Assembly (NCBI RefSeq): GCF_013359595.1
Contig: NZ_JABFMP010000043.1
Coordinates: 1 to 47,872 of the forward strand
Source of the DNA: Pseudomonas sp. C1C7
GTDB taxonomy: Bacteria; Pseudomonadota; Gammaproteobacteria; Pseudomonadales; Pseudomonadaceae
DNA length: 47,872 nucleotides
Direction of reading: 5' to 3'
The translations under genes and the position numbers were made by a program. Of this stretch, positions 24,037-34,711 are shown piece by piece (position 1 is the stretch's first letter; each line of letters begins with the position of its first letter). The notes under the pieces are model-generated. The model made no database searches. It was not told where the DNA came from and saw only the letters and a list, made by a program, of their open reading frames with translations.

Positions 24037-25284
24037 GTGTTTGGACTGACGAAGACGTTCGGCGCGCTGTATCTGGCCAGCCTGATGATGCAGCTGGGAT
24101 CGATGCTGCTGATGACCTTTCTGGCCTTGCGCCTGAATGTTCTGGGCGCATCGGAAACCGCGGGCGGCGCGTTGATGGCCGCCAATGCCCTGGGCATGGT
24201 GGTGGGCGGTTGGGTCGGGCGCAGCCTGATCGCGCAGGTGGGGCATATCCGCACTTATGCGGCCTGTGGCGGGATCATTGCAGCGGCGGTGTTGGCCCAT
24301 GAATTCAGTACCGCGTTGCCGATCTGGCTGTTGCTGCGGGCACTGGTGGGGCTGGCGATGATGTGCCAGTTGATGGTGCTGGAAAGCTGGCTCAATGATC
24401 AGGCCAAAACCGAACAGCGCGGCGGTGTGCTGGCGTTGTACATGGTCGCCTGTTACGTGGGCATGATGCTCGGCAACCTGGCGCTGAGCCTGGATGAAGG
24501 GCTGGGTGTTCGCGCGCTGCTCGGCGTGGCCATGGTGTTCGCCCTGAGTTCGGTGCCGGTGGCGCTGACCCGCAGCGTGCATCCGACAGCGGTGCCGGCG
24601 GCGTCCATCGATCTGCGCCTGTTTCTGCGCAGGATCCCACAATCGCTGGCGACCGTCCTGGTGTCGGGCATGCTCAACGGTGCCTTCTACGGACTGGTGG
24701 CGATTTACGCGAGCAAGCAGGGACTGGCCACCGCCGAGGTCGGGCAGTTCATGGCGTTGTCCATCGCGGCCGGACTGTTGGCACAGCTGCCCCTGGGCTG
24801 GCTCTCGGATCGCTTGCCACGGGCCAGCCTGATCCGCGCCGTGGCGGTGTTGTTGATCGTGATCAGCCTGCCGCTGGCGTTTTATCAGCATCCTTCGTTC
24901 ACCACGTTGTTGTGGTTTGGCGCGGGTGTGGGCTTTTTGCAGTTCTGTCTGTATCCGTTGGGCGTGGCGCTGGCCAACGACAACATGGAACCCACCTTGC
25001 GCGTTTCGCTCTCGGGCATGCTGCTGATCACCTTCGGCGTCGGCGCCTGCGTCGGGCCACTCATCGCGGGTGCACTGATGCAGTACTTCGGTGCATCGAG
25101 CATTTACTACTTCTACGCAGGCTGTGCGCTGCTGCTGGCGCTCTGTGTCGGCCAGGCGAAAGTCACCGGCAGGTACCTGCAAAAAGACGCGCCGTTGCAG
25201 CATCCGGTGACGCCCAACGGGATTGCCAGCTCTAACCTGGTGGCGGTGTGTGAGCCTGCTGTGGAGTGCACGGATCAGCGTTGA
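24037..25284 (+). CDS. MFS transporter
   Basis: A 415-residue major facilitator with about twelve transmembrane segments in two halves. The loop 2-3 motif is degenerate (GGWVGRSLIAQVGHIR), and LGWLSDRLPRASLIR in the second half is its mirror copy. It resembles the YcaD-like group of uncharacterised carriers. The start is uncertain: GTG at 24037 gives the usual short N-terminus, while an in-frame TTG at 23983 adds 18 residues. It lies 160 bp after the cupin gene and 181 bp before the BCCT gene in the same direction, so it may export a product or import a substrate of the cluster. No motif fixes the substrate. Confidence 0.8.
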   Translation: MFGLTKTFGALYLASLMMQLGSMLLMTFLALRLNVLGASETAGGALMAANALGMVVGGWVGRSLIAQVGHIRTYAACGGIIAAAVLAHEFSTALPIWLLLRALVGLAMMCQLMVLESWLNDQAKTEQRGGVLALYMVACYVGMMLGNLALSLDEGLGVRALLGVAMVFALSSVPVALTRSVHPTAVPAASIDLRLFLRRIPQSLATVLVSGMLNGAFYGLVAIYASKQGLATAEVGQFMALSIAAGLLAQLPLGWLSDRLPRASLIRAVAVLLIVISLPLAFYQHPSFTTLLWFGAGVGFLQFCLYPLGVALANDNMEPTLRVSLSGMLLITFGVGACVGPLIAGALMQYFGASSIYYFYAGCALLLALCVGQAKVTGRYLQKDAPLQHPVTPNGIASSNLVAVCEPAVECTDQR

Positions 25285-25465
25285 ACGAACGGATTCATTG
25301 ATGCGTTTTTCTCATGAGTCGGTGACGAAATATGGTTTGAAGGAGGTTCGGGATTCAATCATCTTGGCCATGCTGCCAAAACCGAGTTAGACCGGAATTA
25401 ACCTGCAGTCAAAGTCCTGCAATACAGCAATTACGCCCTTAAACAAAAACAAAAGGGGAAAAACA

Positions 25466-27118
<1,653 letters not shown>

Positions 27119-27127
27119 CCCCATTCA

Positions 27128-27248
27128 TGTAGGAGCTGCCGCAGGCTGCGATCTTTTGATCTTGTTTTTAAAAGATCGCAGTCGCTGAAAAGCTTTTTTG
27201 ATCTTCAAAGGCAACGTCAAAAGATCGCAGCCTTCGGCAGCTCCTACA
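27128..27248. repeat. Compound REPIN-like repeat, family A
   Basis: Outer arms TGTAGGAGCTGCCG and CGGCAGCTCCTACA enclose three inner copies of the AAAAGATC core in alternating direction, with a T-rich GCTTTTTTG insert. It looks like one element inserted in or recombined with another. It follows the BCCT stop directly and may end that transcript. Nothing else convincing is seen in the 274-bp gap. Confidence 0.8.
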
Positions 27249-27392
27249 TTCAGGGAGTCAACCGAGGGAATGAGCCGTCATTCTATTCCCCCGCATTTCG
27301 ACAACAGTGTATGTCCAACACCTCTCTGTTTAGCCCCGTCCCAAAGCCCTAGCATCGTCTCCAACAACCCAACCAACGAGACGGTGAACAGC

Positions 27393-27647
27393 ATGAACAT
27401 CTCGAAAATCGCAATCATCCTTGCCTTAGGCAGCTTCGGCACCCAAGCCTTCGCCGAAGAAAACAAATCCCCGGTCGAGCCCTACACCTACGACTCACAT
27501 CTGGACATCAAAAAGGTCATCACCATCACCGACATCCCCAACAACATCTGCGGCCCGGTCCCGGCGCAAATGACCTATGAAGACTCCAACGGTCAACGCC
27601 ACGTGATGCAATACCAGGTCATGGGCAACGGCTGTTCCAACGGTTGA
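27393..27647 (+). CDS. DUF2790 small periplasmic protein
   Basis: An 84-residue exported protein. A signal peptide (about 1-21, ending AFA) is followed by a 63-residue mature chain with the DUF2790 pattern: YTYDSHLDIKKVI, a CGPVPAQMTYEDSNG core and a C-terminal MGNGCSNG, giving two Cys for a likely disulfide. The family is abundant in Pseudomonas, often in several copies, and its role is not known. The ATG at 27393 is chosen because it starts the signal peptide. It is a probable single-gene unit between the BCCT gene and a convergent LysR gene. Confidence 0.88.
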   Translation: MNISKIAIILALGSFGTQAFAEENKSPVEPYTYDSHLDIKKVITITDIPNNICGPVPAQMTYEDSNGQRHVMQYQVMGNGCSNG

Positions 27648-27695
27648 TCCGCGTGCGGACGATGGAGGGTCGACACTCCATCCGGGCGTGCGGTT

Positions 27696-28646
27696 TCAGT
27701 CGGACCGCTTCAACTTTTTCGACGCGCAGGCAATTTTTTCATCAGCAGCCAACAACCCGGGCACGTAGTCCTTCAGGAACTCCACCCAGGTTTTTATTTT
27801 TGCATCGACGAATTTTCGCGAAGGATAGATGGCGAACAGGCTCAACTCTTCGAATTGATAGTGCGGCAATACCCGCACCAGGGCGCCGGATTTCAATCCC
27901 GCAACGGCAGACGCCACCGGCTGAATACCGATCCCCATGCCATGGATGAGGGCAATGGTCATGGCGTCGGCGGTGTTGATCTGAAAGGGCGACACCGGAA
28001 CGCTGATGGTCTGCGCGCCTTGTGGCCCGTCGAACACCCAATGCTCCACCGGCATCGGCGTGTTCACCATTCTCAGACAGTCGTGTTCGCGCAACGCAGC
28101 CGGCGTGTCGGGCATTCCGCGTTTTTCCAGGTACTTGGGCGAAGCGCACAGAATGCTGTAGGTAGTGCCCAGCCGCTGGGCGACAAACCCCGAATCGGGC
28201 AGGTCCCGGGCCAGCACGATGGACATGTCGAAACCCTCCTCCAGCAGATCGGGCAGCCGGTTGGTCAGTGTCAGGTCAAACTGCACCGAGGGATGAGTCT
28301 CGCGGTATTTGGCGATGGCATCGATCACGTAATGATTGCCGATGGCCGACATCGAATGAATCTTCAGGCGCCCCACGGGGGTGATCTGCGCGGTTCCCGC
28401 TTCTTCCTCCGCTTCACGCAACTCTTCCAGAATCCTCTCGCAACGCAGCAGATACCGCGTGCCGGCCTCGGTCAGGGCCAGGCGTCGGGTGGTGCGGTTG
28501 ATCAGGCGCGTGCGCAATCGGGTCTCCAGGCTCGATACGGCCTTGGAGACGTTGGTCGTGGTGGTGTCCAGCATATTGGCCGCTGCCGTGAAGCTGCCGC
28601 TCTGGGCCACCGCCACGAAAAATCGCATGGTCTGGAACACATCCAT
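27696..28646 (-). CDS. LysR-family transcriptional regulator
   Basis: A 316-residue LysR-type regulator with the N-terminal HTH (about 1-60, GSFTAAANMLDTTTTNVSKA) and an effector domain resembling the large CrgA/YafC-like subgroup, in which VGRLKIHSMSAIG and LPDSGFVAQRLG are typical. An unusual run of four Thr sits in the recognition helix region. Start at the ATG with GAGGTG ahead. It is the last gene in line after the efflux genes and the aldo/keto reductase on the minus strand, 108 bp after the reductase, and may regulate that gene, although LysR targets are more often divergent. Effector unknown. Confidence 0.88.
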   Translation of the reverse strand: MDVFQTMRFFVAVAQSGSFTAAANMLDTTTTNVSKAVSSLETRLRTRLINRTTRRLALTEAGTRYLLRCERILEELREAEEEAGTAQITPVGRLKIHSMSAIGNHYVIDAIAKYRETHPSVQFDLTLTNRLPDLLEEGFDMSIVLARDLPDSGFVAQRLGTTYSILCASPKYLEKRGMPDTPAALREHDCLRMVNTPMPVEHWVFDGPQGAQTISVPVSPFQINTADAMTIALIHGMGIGIQPVASAVAGLKSGALVRVLPHYQFEELSLFAIYPSRKFVDAKIKTWVEFLKDYVPGLLAADEKIACASKKLKRSD

Positions 28647-28754
28647 CGCTTTCACCTCTAGAAGGACGCCGCAGATTATAGGGTCTGGCGCGAACAATGA
28701 TTCGCGAGGGCAAAAAAAGAGCGGCTGTTTGAAGAGCCGCTCCGCCGTCAGGCA

Positions 28755-29705
28755 TCAGTATGTGGGTGAAAGGAACAGGTGAACGCCGTTTTCCGCCACC
28801 GAGTTGAAGCGTATCTGCGTAGTGATGTCCTGGCGGATCTCATGCATTGCCCGGTGGGGCAGGGTCGAGATGTCGATGTTCTGCTGGATATGGCTCAGGG
28901 ACGTGGAGGTCGTCAGGAACGCCGTGCCACGCTGCACCGCCCAGGCCAACGCCACCTGCGCCGGAGTCTTTTGCAGACGCCGGGCCATCTGGTTCAGCAC
29001 CAGGTTTTTCGCGATTTTCGGCTCCAGCCCATGGCCCAGAGGTGCATAGGCCTGAAACACGATGCCGTGCTGCTGGCAGAACTCCAGCAGCTCCCATTGC
29101 GGCAGATAAGGGTGGGCTTCCACCTGCACCACGGCGGGCTTGATCCGCGCCACGGCGAGCACTTCCTGCAAGGCCGGCAGGGTGATGTTGGACAGCCCGA
29201 TGGACTTGCAGCGGCCCTTGTCCACCAGGCGCTCCATGGCCCGCCAGGTGTCGATCAGGGTCACGCCCGAGTCGTAGAGCACATGGCCGAAGGCATCCAT
29301 GGGGTACTGCTCGTCACCGGCCCGGAAGGCGAACGGCGTGTGGACCAGATAGCAATCGAGGTAGTCGACCTGAAGTCGTTCAAGGCTGGCCTCGAAGGCC
29401 GGCAAGACCCGCTGCGGATGATGATTGTTGTTCCACAGCTTGCCGGTGATGAACAGCTCTTCGCGCCGTGTCTTGCCGGTTCCCAGGAAGGCCTTTAGAG
29501 CTTCGCCCACTTGAGCTTCATTGCCAAAACGTTCGGCACAATCGAGCAGGCGAAAGCCGCTTTGCAGGGCGTGGGTCACGGCCTCGGTGGTGACGCCGGG
29601 ATCTTCGAACAAGGTGCCGAAACCCACGGCGGGCAGGGTGCCCGAGCCGTTGTTCAGGGCGTATCGGGTGATGGGCAGTTCATCAAAAAACGGTTCGTAG
29701 GACAT
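28755..29705 (-). CDS. Aldo/keto reductase family protein with an atypical active site
   Basis: A 316-residue (beta/alpha)8 oxidoreductase. The catalytic set of the family is Asp, Tyr, Lys, His. Here D55 (LLDCAERFGNE), K89 (ITGKLW) and H121 (LVHTP) are present, but the Tyr position is F60. NADPH-binding segments (SIGLSN and the C-terminal region) look normal. Loss of the proton-donating Tyr should weaken carbonyl reduction, so the protein may have changed chemistry or a binding role. Start at the ATG at 29705 with a GGAG site. It lies 59 bp downstream of the efflux outer membrane gene and may share its transcript. Confidence 0.85.
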   Translation of the reverse strand: MSYEPFFDELPITRYALNNGSGTLPAVGFGTLFEDPGVTTEAVTHALQSGFRLLDCAERFGNEAQVGEALKAFLGTGKTRREELFITGKLWNNNHHPQRVLPAFEASLERLQVDYLDCYLVHTPFAFRAGDEQYPMDAFGHVLYDSGVTLIDTWRAMERLVDKGRCKSIGLSNITLPALQEVLAVARIKPAVVQVEAHPYLPQWELLEFCQQHGIVFQAYAPLGHGLEPKIAKNLVLNQMARRLQKTPAQVALAWAVQRGTAFLTTSTSLSHIQQNIDISTLPHRAMHEIRQDITTQIRFNSVAENGVHLFLSPTY

Positions 29706-29764
29706 ATGTACTCCGGCTTTGCCGACCGCCATCGCCAATGCGAAAGCGGTCTTTCAGGGATGAG

Positions 29765-31237
29765 TTACTGGTACGACGGGCTGCGCGTCTCGCGACTGGC
29801 AAGCTTCTGGTCGAACACGCCAACAGCATTGCCGCCCAGCGCCACATACAACTGCACGGTGTCGAGGTACTGCGCGGTCTTGGCGCGGATATGCCCCAGC
29901 AATGCCTGCTCGTAGGCCCGTTCCGCTTCCAGCACCTGAAGGATGCTGTTCTCGCCCTGGGCGTAGGCCTGCTGGTTCAGGTGAAAGCTGGTCTGGGCGG
30001 AGCGCAGTGCGTCGTCCTGGGCGCGGAATTGCTCGGCGTCATGGTTGATGGCTTGCAGCGTGTCGGCGACCTGGCCGAACGAGCTGATCACCGTCTGTTG
30101 ATAGCCGGCCAGGGTCGCGTTGTAGCCCTCGACCGCGGCCTGGCGTTCAGCCTTGAGCGCGCCGCCGTTGAAGATTGGCGCGGTGATCCCGGCCGCGAAA
30201 CCCCAGAGCGCCGCGCCACCGTTGCCGGACGCGGCCTGGAGGAGAGAGGCCGACAGCGTCACCTTCGGATAAAGGTTGGCGGTCGCCACGCCCACGGCGG
30301 CGCTGGCGATATGCAGTTGGGCCTCGGCCTGCTGGATATCCGGCCGGTTGCGCGCCATCTCCGACGGCAGGCTGACCGGCACGTTGCCCGGCAGGGTGAA
30401 CTCGGCCAGATCGAACTGCGGCGCGATCCAGTCCGCCGGACCTTTGCCGGTCAGGATCGACAGCGCATGGGTGGCGGCATCGCGCTGCTGGGCCAGGGGC
30501 GGCAACAATGTGCGGTCCTGAGCCAGCCGGGTTTCGGCCAGCGAGACATCGATCTGCGTGGTAGCACCATTGAGATGCGCCGCGCGCACCAGTTCAAGGT
30601 TTTTCGCGTCGTTGGCCAGCAGCTTTTCCACGGCCTTGATTTGCTCGTTGGCAGAAGCCACCAGCAACGCCTGACTGGCGACGTCGGCGGTCAGGGTCAG
30701 ATACGCGGCGTCGTAGCGACGTTTTTGCAGATCAGTGAACGCCTGCTGTGCTTCGACTTCGCGCTTGATGCCACCGAAGACATCCAGATCGAAACCGACC
30801 CGAGGCCCGATGGCATAGAAGTTGGAAATCGAAGGGTCCTTGGCGTTGTGCACCCGCTGGCGACCGGCGGTGGCGCCGAAGTCGACCTGCGGATACAGCG
30901 CGCCTTCGGCGGCGGCCACGGAAGCGGCAGCCTGGCGAATGGTCGCGTCGGCGGCGACCAGTTCCAGGTTGCCGTCGATGGCCCGGCGCATCACCTGATC
31001 GAGCTTGGGCGAGCGCAGGGCCGACCACCATTGTCCGGTGATGTTCTTGCCAAACTGAATGTGCTGCTCGCCGTTGTGGCCAAGGCTTTGTTCGGCCTGT
31101 TGGTCATAGTGCTGCGAGGTGCTGTCGGCCGGGGCCTTGAAGTCGGGGCCGACGGTGCAGGCGGCGAGGAACACAAACACCGACAAGGCACTGAGCTTGG
31201 CGGGGAATGGCGTTTTGAACGAATGACGGGATTTCAT
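29765..31237 (-). CDS. NodT/OprM-type outer membrane efflux lipoprotein
   Basis: A 490-residue TolC-like channel. The signal peptide ends in LAAC (lipobox), so it is lipid-anchored in the outer membrane. Mature start TVGPDFKAP is the family hallmark. Two outer-membrane-efflux repeats (about 75-265 and 285-470) give the alpha-barrel tunnel. It is the third gene of the pump operon, 18 bp after the MFS gene, and should form the exit duct for the EmrAB-like pair. Function as drug or phenolic exporter is inferred from the set; substrates cannot be told. Confidence 0.92.
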   Translation of the reverse strand: MKSRHSFKTPFPAKLSALSVFVFLAACTVGPDFKAPADSTSQHYDQQAEQSLGHNGEQHIQFGKNITGQWWSALRSPKLDQVMRRAIDGNLELVAADATIRQAAASVAAAEGALYPQVDFGATAGRQRVHNAKDPSISNFYAIGPRVGFDLDVFGGIKREVEAQQAFTDLQKRRYDAAYLTLTADVASQALLVASANEQIKAVEKLLANDAKNLELVRAAHLNGATTQIDVSLAETRLAQDRTLLPPLAQQRDAATHALSILTGKGPADWIAPQFDLAEFTLPGNVPVSLPSEMARNRPDIQQAEAQLHIASAAVGVATANLYPKVTLSASLLQAASGNGGAALWGFAAGITAPIFNGGALKAERQAAVEGYNATLAGYQQTVISSFGQVADTLQAINHDAEQFRAQDDALRSAQTSFHLNQQAYAQGENSILQVLEAERAYEQALLGHIRAKTAQYLDTVQLYVALGGNAVGVFDQKLASRETRSPSYQ

Positions 31238-31255
31238 TTGGCACTCTCCACGAAG

Positions 31256-32749
31256 CTAGTTGGTCGGAACGGGTTTGCGAAGAAAGACAACCAGCGGGCT
31301 CACGACGAGCATCGCCACCATCAAAATCTTGAACTGGTCGATTACGGCGATGAACGCGGCCTGATGGGTGATCAAGTGGTTCAGTCCTTCCAGCGACGGC
31401 AAGGCCAGCGACACGCCATGGCCCACGCCGTGATAGGGCGTGATGTTGGCGCCCAGTGCCTGATGCATCGCCTGGGTGTTGTTGAAGAAGTAAATCTGCA
31501 CGATGGCCACGCCCAGGGTGCTGGCGTACGCCCGCAGCAGGTTGTAGAGACCGGTAGCTTCTGGGCGCATCGCAGCCGGCAATGTGCTGAACGCCACTTT
31601 GGCCAGCGCCGCCATCGACATGCCGATGCCGAAACCCTGCAGGGCGCCGGCAATCGCCACCGGTGGCCAGTCCATCAGCGGCGAGTAGCCGAGCATCAGC
31701 CAGTTGGCGTAAGTCACCAGCGCCACACCGATGGCCACGAACAGCCGGCGGTCGAAACGCTCCGGCAGACGCACCGTCAACAGGAACGCACCCACCATGC
31801 CCGCGCCACGCGGCAGGGTCAGGGCGCCGGTGGTGTCAGGCGGGTAGCCGAGGATTTCATCGAGCATCGGCGAGGTCAGGGCCATGGTCGACAGCAGCAC
31901 GAAACCGATGGCGAAGAAAATCAGCGTCGACAACACGTAATTGCGATCACGCAACAGGCTCTTGTTGAAGAAATGCACCTTCTTGGTCAGCACGTGCACG
32001 AAGAACCAGTACGAACCCAGCGCACAGGCAATGGCCTCGATCCAGATTTCCGGCGAGTCGAACCAGTCCATGCGTTCGCCACGGTCGAGCAGCATTTGCA
32101 GGCTGATCAGCGCCAGGGTGAAGCTGGCGAAGCCGAAGAAGTCGTAGGCCGGGGCCTTGTCGGCTTTCTTCTCGGCCAGCAACAGCGCAATCACCATGAA
32201 GATGTAGGCCGACAACGGCAAGCTGATATAGAAGATCGGCCGCCAGTCGAAATGCTCGGCGATCCAGCCGCCGATGGCCGGCCCCGTGGCGATGCCCAGC
32301 AGCACCACGGCCGTCAGGGTGGCGCCGAATTTCATGCGTTTTTCCGGTGCCAGCGTTTCCAGGGCAATCCCCATCGAAAGCGGGCCCAACACCCCTGCGG
32401 CCAGACCCTGGACGATACGGGCGCCGATGAACTCCAGCGGCGTCGTCGAAACCGTCGCCAGCAGCAGACCCAGCATGAAGAACGCCAGTGCCGTCTGATA
32501 AACCCGCTTCAAACCGAAGCGGCCGGCGAGCCACTGGGCAATCGGCAGGGTGATGGCGCTGGCGGCCAGGTAGGCGGTGAAAATCCAGCCCGCCTGGTCG
32601 TCGGTCATCGACAGGCTGCCTTGAATCAGCCTGAGCACCGCATTGGGCAGCGGCAGGTTCGCCGACTGCATCCAGGTCGCCAACAAAGCGGCAAACCTGA
32701 GCGAGCCTGCGACACCCGTGCTTGGAATCGCTTGAGTGTTGGCGTTCAT
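31256..32749 (-). CDS. DHA2-family MFS efflux pump (EmrB-like)
   Basis: A 497-residue proton-driven exporter of the 14-helix DHA2 family. Segment AQWLAGRFGLKRVYQTAL (loop 2-3) is the MFS motif A, and QGLAAGVLGPLSMGIALE in helix 5 is the antiporter motif region. The ATG at 32749 is preferred; a GTG directly before it overlaps the stop of the upstream adaptor gene (TAGTGATG), which shows translational coupling. It works with the adaptor (32752-33867) and the outer membrane channel (29765-31237). Control is probably by the divergent TetR-type gene. Confidence 0.92.
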   Translation of the reverse strand: MNANTQAIPSTGVAGSLRFAALLATWMQSANLPLPNAVLRLIQGSLSMTDDQAGWIFTAYLAASAITLPIAQWLAGRFGLKRVYQTALAFFMLGLLLATVSTTPLEFIGARIVQGLAAGVLGPLSMGIALETLAPEKRMKFGATLTAVVLLGIATGPAIGGWIAEHFDWRPIFYISLPLSAYIFMVIALLLAEKKADKAPAYDFFGFASFTLALISLQMLLDRGERMDWFDSPEIWIEAIACALGSYWFFVHVLTKKVHFFNKSLLRDRNYVLSTLIFFAIGFVLLSTMALTSPMLDEILGYPPDTTGALTLPRGAGMVGAFLLTVRLPERFDRRLFVAIGVALVTYANWLMLGYSPLMDWPPVAIAGALQGFGIGMSMAALAKVAFSTLPAAMRPEATGLYNLLRAYASTLGVAIVQIYFFNNTQAMHQALGANITPYHGVGHGVSLALPSLEGLNHLITHQAAFIAVIDQFKILMVAMLVVSPLVVFLRKPVPTN

Positions 32750-32751
32750 CA

Positions 32752-33867
32752 CTAGTTACCTGCGGTCAGCAACGACTTGAGCGGGCTCCACCACGGCGAG
32801 CGATGGCCGGTATCGACTTTCACGGTGGCGCTGGTGCCCGAGAACAGCGGCAGGGCAGGGTCGATTTCATCCAGTTCCAGGCGAACCGGAACCCGCTGAA
32901 CCACCTTCACCCAGTTGCCGGTGGCGTTTTCCGGCGGCAACAGGGAGAAGTCCGAACCGGCGCCGGGGCTCATGCTGGTGACGTGGGCCTTGAACACGCG
33001 ATCGGGGTAGGTGTCGATGCTGATGGTCGCTTCCTGGCCCGGGCGCATGTGGGTGACCTGGGTTTCGCGGAAGTTGGCCTCGACCCAGATCTCGTGATCG
33101 GAAATCAGCGCAAAGGCTGCCGCGCCGTTGTTCAGGTAATTGCCCACCTGCAAGTCATCGACCTTGGCGACGATGCCGTCGGCCGGTGCATAAACGGTGG
33201 CGTAGGACATATACAGCTGCGCCTCGTCGAGTTGCGCCTTGGCTTCGCGTACCGTCGGGTGGTTGTCGGCGTCGATGTTCGGGTTGCCATTCAAGGCGAC
33301 CACGGTGCTGGCGATCTGTTGTTCGATCGAGGTGATGCGCTGGCGGGAAATCTTCAGGTCGGTTTCGGAACGCTCATAGATGGACTTGGACACGAACTCG
33401 GTCGCGACCAGGGCCTTTTTGCGGGCGAATTCCTTCTGGTCGAAGTCGGCGGATTCCTTGGCCGATTGCAGATCCGCCTGCTGCTGGCGATAGCTGGCCT
33501 TGAGCCCGTCGATGCGCAGCCGCGCCACATTGAGCTGGGCCTGGGCGCGATCAATGGCGATCTGCAGGGGCTTGGGATCGATGCGAAACAGCACCTGACC
33601 CTTGTGCACCTGCTGGTTGTCCTCGACGGCGATTTCCACCACCTGTCCGGAAATTCGCGCATTGATCGAAGCCTTGGCCACCCGGGCGTAGGCGTTGTCG
33701 GTGGTGACGAAGGGCTCGCCGGCCACGTATTTGCCGTAGCCGATGACGGCAGCCAGAGCCGGTACGCCGAACATCAGCCAAGGGCGCAGTTTTTCCTTGA
33801 GTGGTTTCTTGATCCGCTGCGGCTGCTCGAAGTTCTGCGAAGCGGGGATGTCGAACTGTTGGGTCAT
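32752..33867 (-). CDS. HlyD/EmrA-family membrane fusion protein
   Basis: A 371-residue periplasmic adaptor. One N-terminal transmembrane helix (about 30-48) is followed by the first lipoyl half-motif (GQVVEIAVEDNQQVHKGQ), a long alpha-helical hairpin (about 100-200, rich in Gln and Ala) and the second half with a beta-barrel (YAPADGIVAKVDDL, VGNYLNNG). This is the EmrA layout that links an MFS exporter to a TolC-like channel. First gene of the pump operon; the stop overlaps the start region of the exporter. A possible TetR operator lies upstream. Confidence 0.93.
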   Translation of the reverse strand: MTQQFDIPASQNFEQPQRIKKPLKEKLRPWLMFGVPALAAVIGYGKYVAGEPFVTTDNAYARVAKASINARISGQVVEIAVEDNQQVHKGQVLFRIDPKPLQIAIDRAQAQLNVARLRIDGLKASYRQQQADLQSAKESADFDQKEFARKKALVATEFVSKSIYERSETDLKISRQRITSIEQQIASTVVALNGNPNIDADNHPTVREAKAQLDEAQLYMSYATVYAPADGIVAKVDDLQVGNYLNNGAAAFALISDHEIWVEANFRETQVTHMRPGQEATISIDTYPDRVFKAHVTSMSPGAGSDFSLLPPENATGNWVKVVQRVPVRLELDEIDPALPLFSGTSATVKVDTGHRSPWWSPLKSLLTAGN

Positions 33868-33958
33868 GATCGATACACCTCAAAACGAATAATTGCTGTG
33901 AGAAAGCAAACCCGTGCGCGGTGGGGAGGGTTGCTCCGCCGCACTCGTTTCGTCGCCG

Positions 33959-33988
33959 CTATAGCCGTTTTGAGCTGTGCTTCAACAA
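33959..33988 (-). promoter_or_regulatory. Candidate promoter of the efflux operon
   Basis: On the minus strand TTGTTG (33988-33983) and CTATAG (33964-33959) are 18 bp apart, about 90 bp before the adaptor start. The match to the sigma-70 consensus is fair. The palindrome at 34000-34018 lies just upstream. Confidence 0.35.
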
Positions 33989-33999
33989 ACGTTCAATTG

Positions 34000-34018
34000 A
34001 AGGAACTTCTGGTTCCTT
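34000..34018. promoter_or_regulatory. Candidate TetR operator
   Basis: Perfect 7-bp arms AAGGAAC and GTTCCTT with a 5-base spacer lie in the divergent gap between the pump operon and the TetR-type gene, 63 bp before the latter's start. The position suits autoregulation and pump repression. No binding data; inferred from symmetry and place. Confidence 0.5.
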
Positions 34019-34080
34019 AATTTTGTGCGATGGTGTAAGAATATCCCTGCATTCACCCTTCCACAAGGATTTTGTACGAC

Positions 34081-34707
34081 ATGGCACAAAATAAAGCTTC
34101 CGAAGGCAAAGGCCGTGGCCGGCCCCGCGCCTACGACCCCGAAACAGCGCTGCAGCAAGCGCTTGGTGTGTTCTGGAACACCGGCTATTCCGGCGCCTCC
34201 CTGGACAGCATCGCCCACGCCGCCGGCATGAACCGGCCGAGCCTGTATGCCGCGTTCGGCGACAAACACGCGCTGTACCTCAAGGCGCTGGAGCAGTACT
34301 GGGCAGTCGCCCACGCCGACATGCACCAGGCGCTGGCGGACGACGAACTGCCGTTGCGCGAGGCACTGACCCGCTTCTATGAAGGGCAGCTGTCGATCTA
34401 TTACTCCGGGGAAGGCCAGGCCCGTGGCTGCTTCGCCATCGGCACGGCGACCACCGAAGCGGTGGAGGACCCGCAAATCCGCGAAGTACTGGCCGACCGT
34501 CTCAGCCGCCTCGATGCCGATCTGGAAGTGCGCTTGCGCAAGGCCGTCGAGTCCGGCGAATTGAAGGACGATGTGGATGTCGGCGCGCTGGCGGTGCTCG
34601 CGTCATCGTTGCTGCACAGCATTTCGATTCGCGCCCGGGCCGGTAAACCCCGTGAAGAACTGAGCGAGCTGGCGCGCAATGCGGTCAACCTGATCTGTGG
34701 CGGGTGA
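34081..34707 (+). CDS. TetR/AcrR-family transcriptional regulator
   Basis: A 208-residue regulator. The N-terminal HTH (about 14-62) contains GYSGASLDSIAHAAGMNRPSLYAAFGDK, with the recognition helix at NRPSLYAAF. The C-terminal ligand domain has the TetR_C form common in regulators of oxidative or aromatic stress genes (QARGCFAIGTATTEAVED). The basic Arg/Gly-rich start (GRGRPRAYDPE) is typical. The ATG at 34081 is used; AAGGA lies 11 bases ahead. Divergent from the pump operon, which it most probably represses. The mug start is 4 bp after its stop. Confidence 0.92.
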   Translation: MAQNKASEGKGRGRPRAYDPETALQQALGVFWNTGYSGASLDSIAHAAGMNRPSLYAAFGDKHALYLKALEQYWAVAHADMHQALADDELPLREALTRFYEGQLSIYYSGEGQARGCFAIGTATTEAVEDPQIREVLADRLSRLDADLEVRLRKAVESGELKDDVDVGALAVLASSLLHSISIRARAGKPREELSELARNAVNLICGG

Positions 34708-34711
34708 GGGC

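Noticed and set aside
29738..32755. A very long open frame (about 1005 codons) on the plus strand across the efflux genes
   Set aside because: It lies antisense to the NodT and MFS genes, which have clear family motifs and codon use. The product is Arg/Gln/His-rich low-complexity sequence, as expected from the complement of a GC-rich gene.
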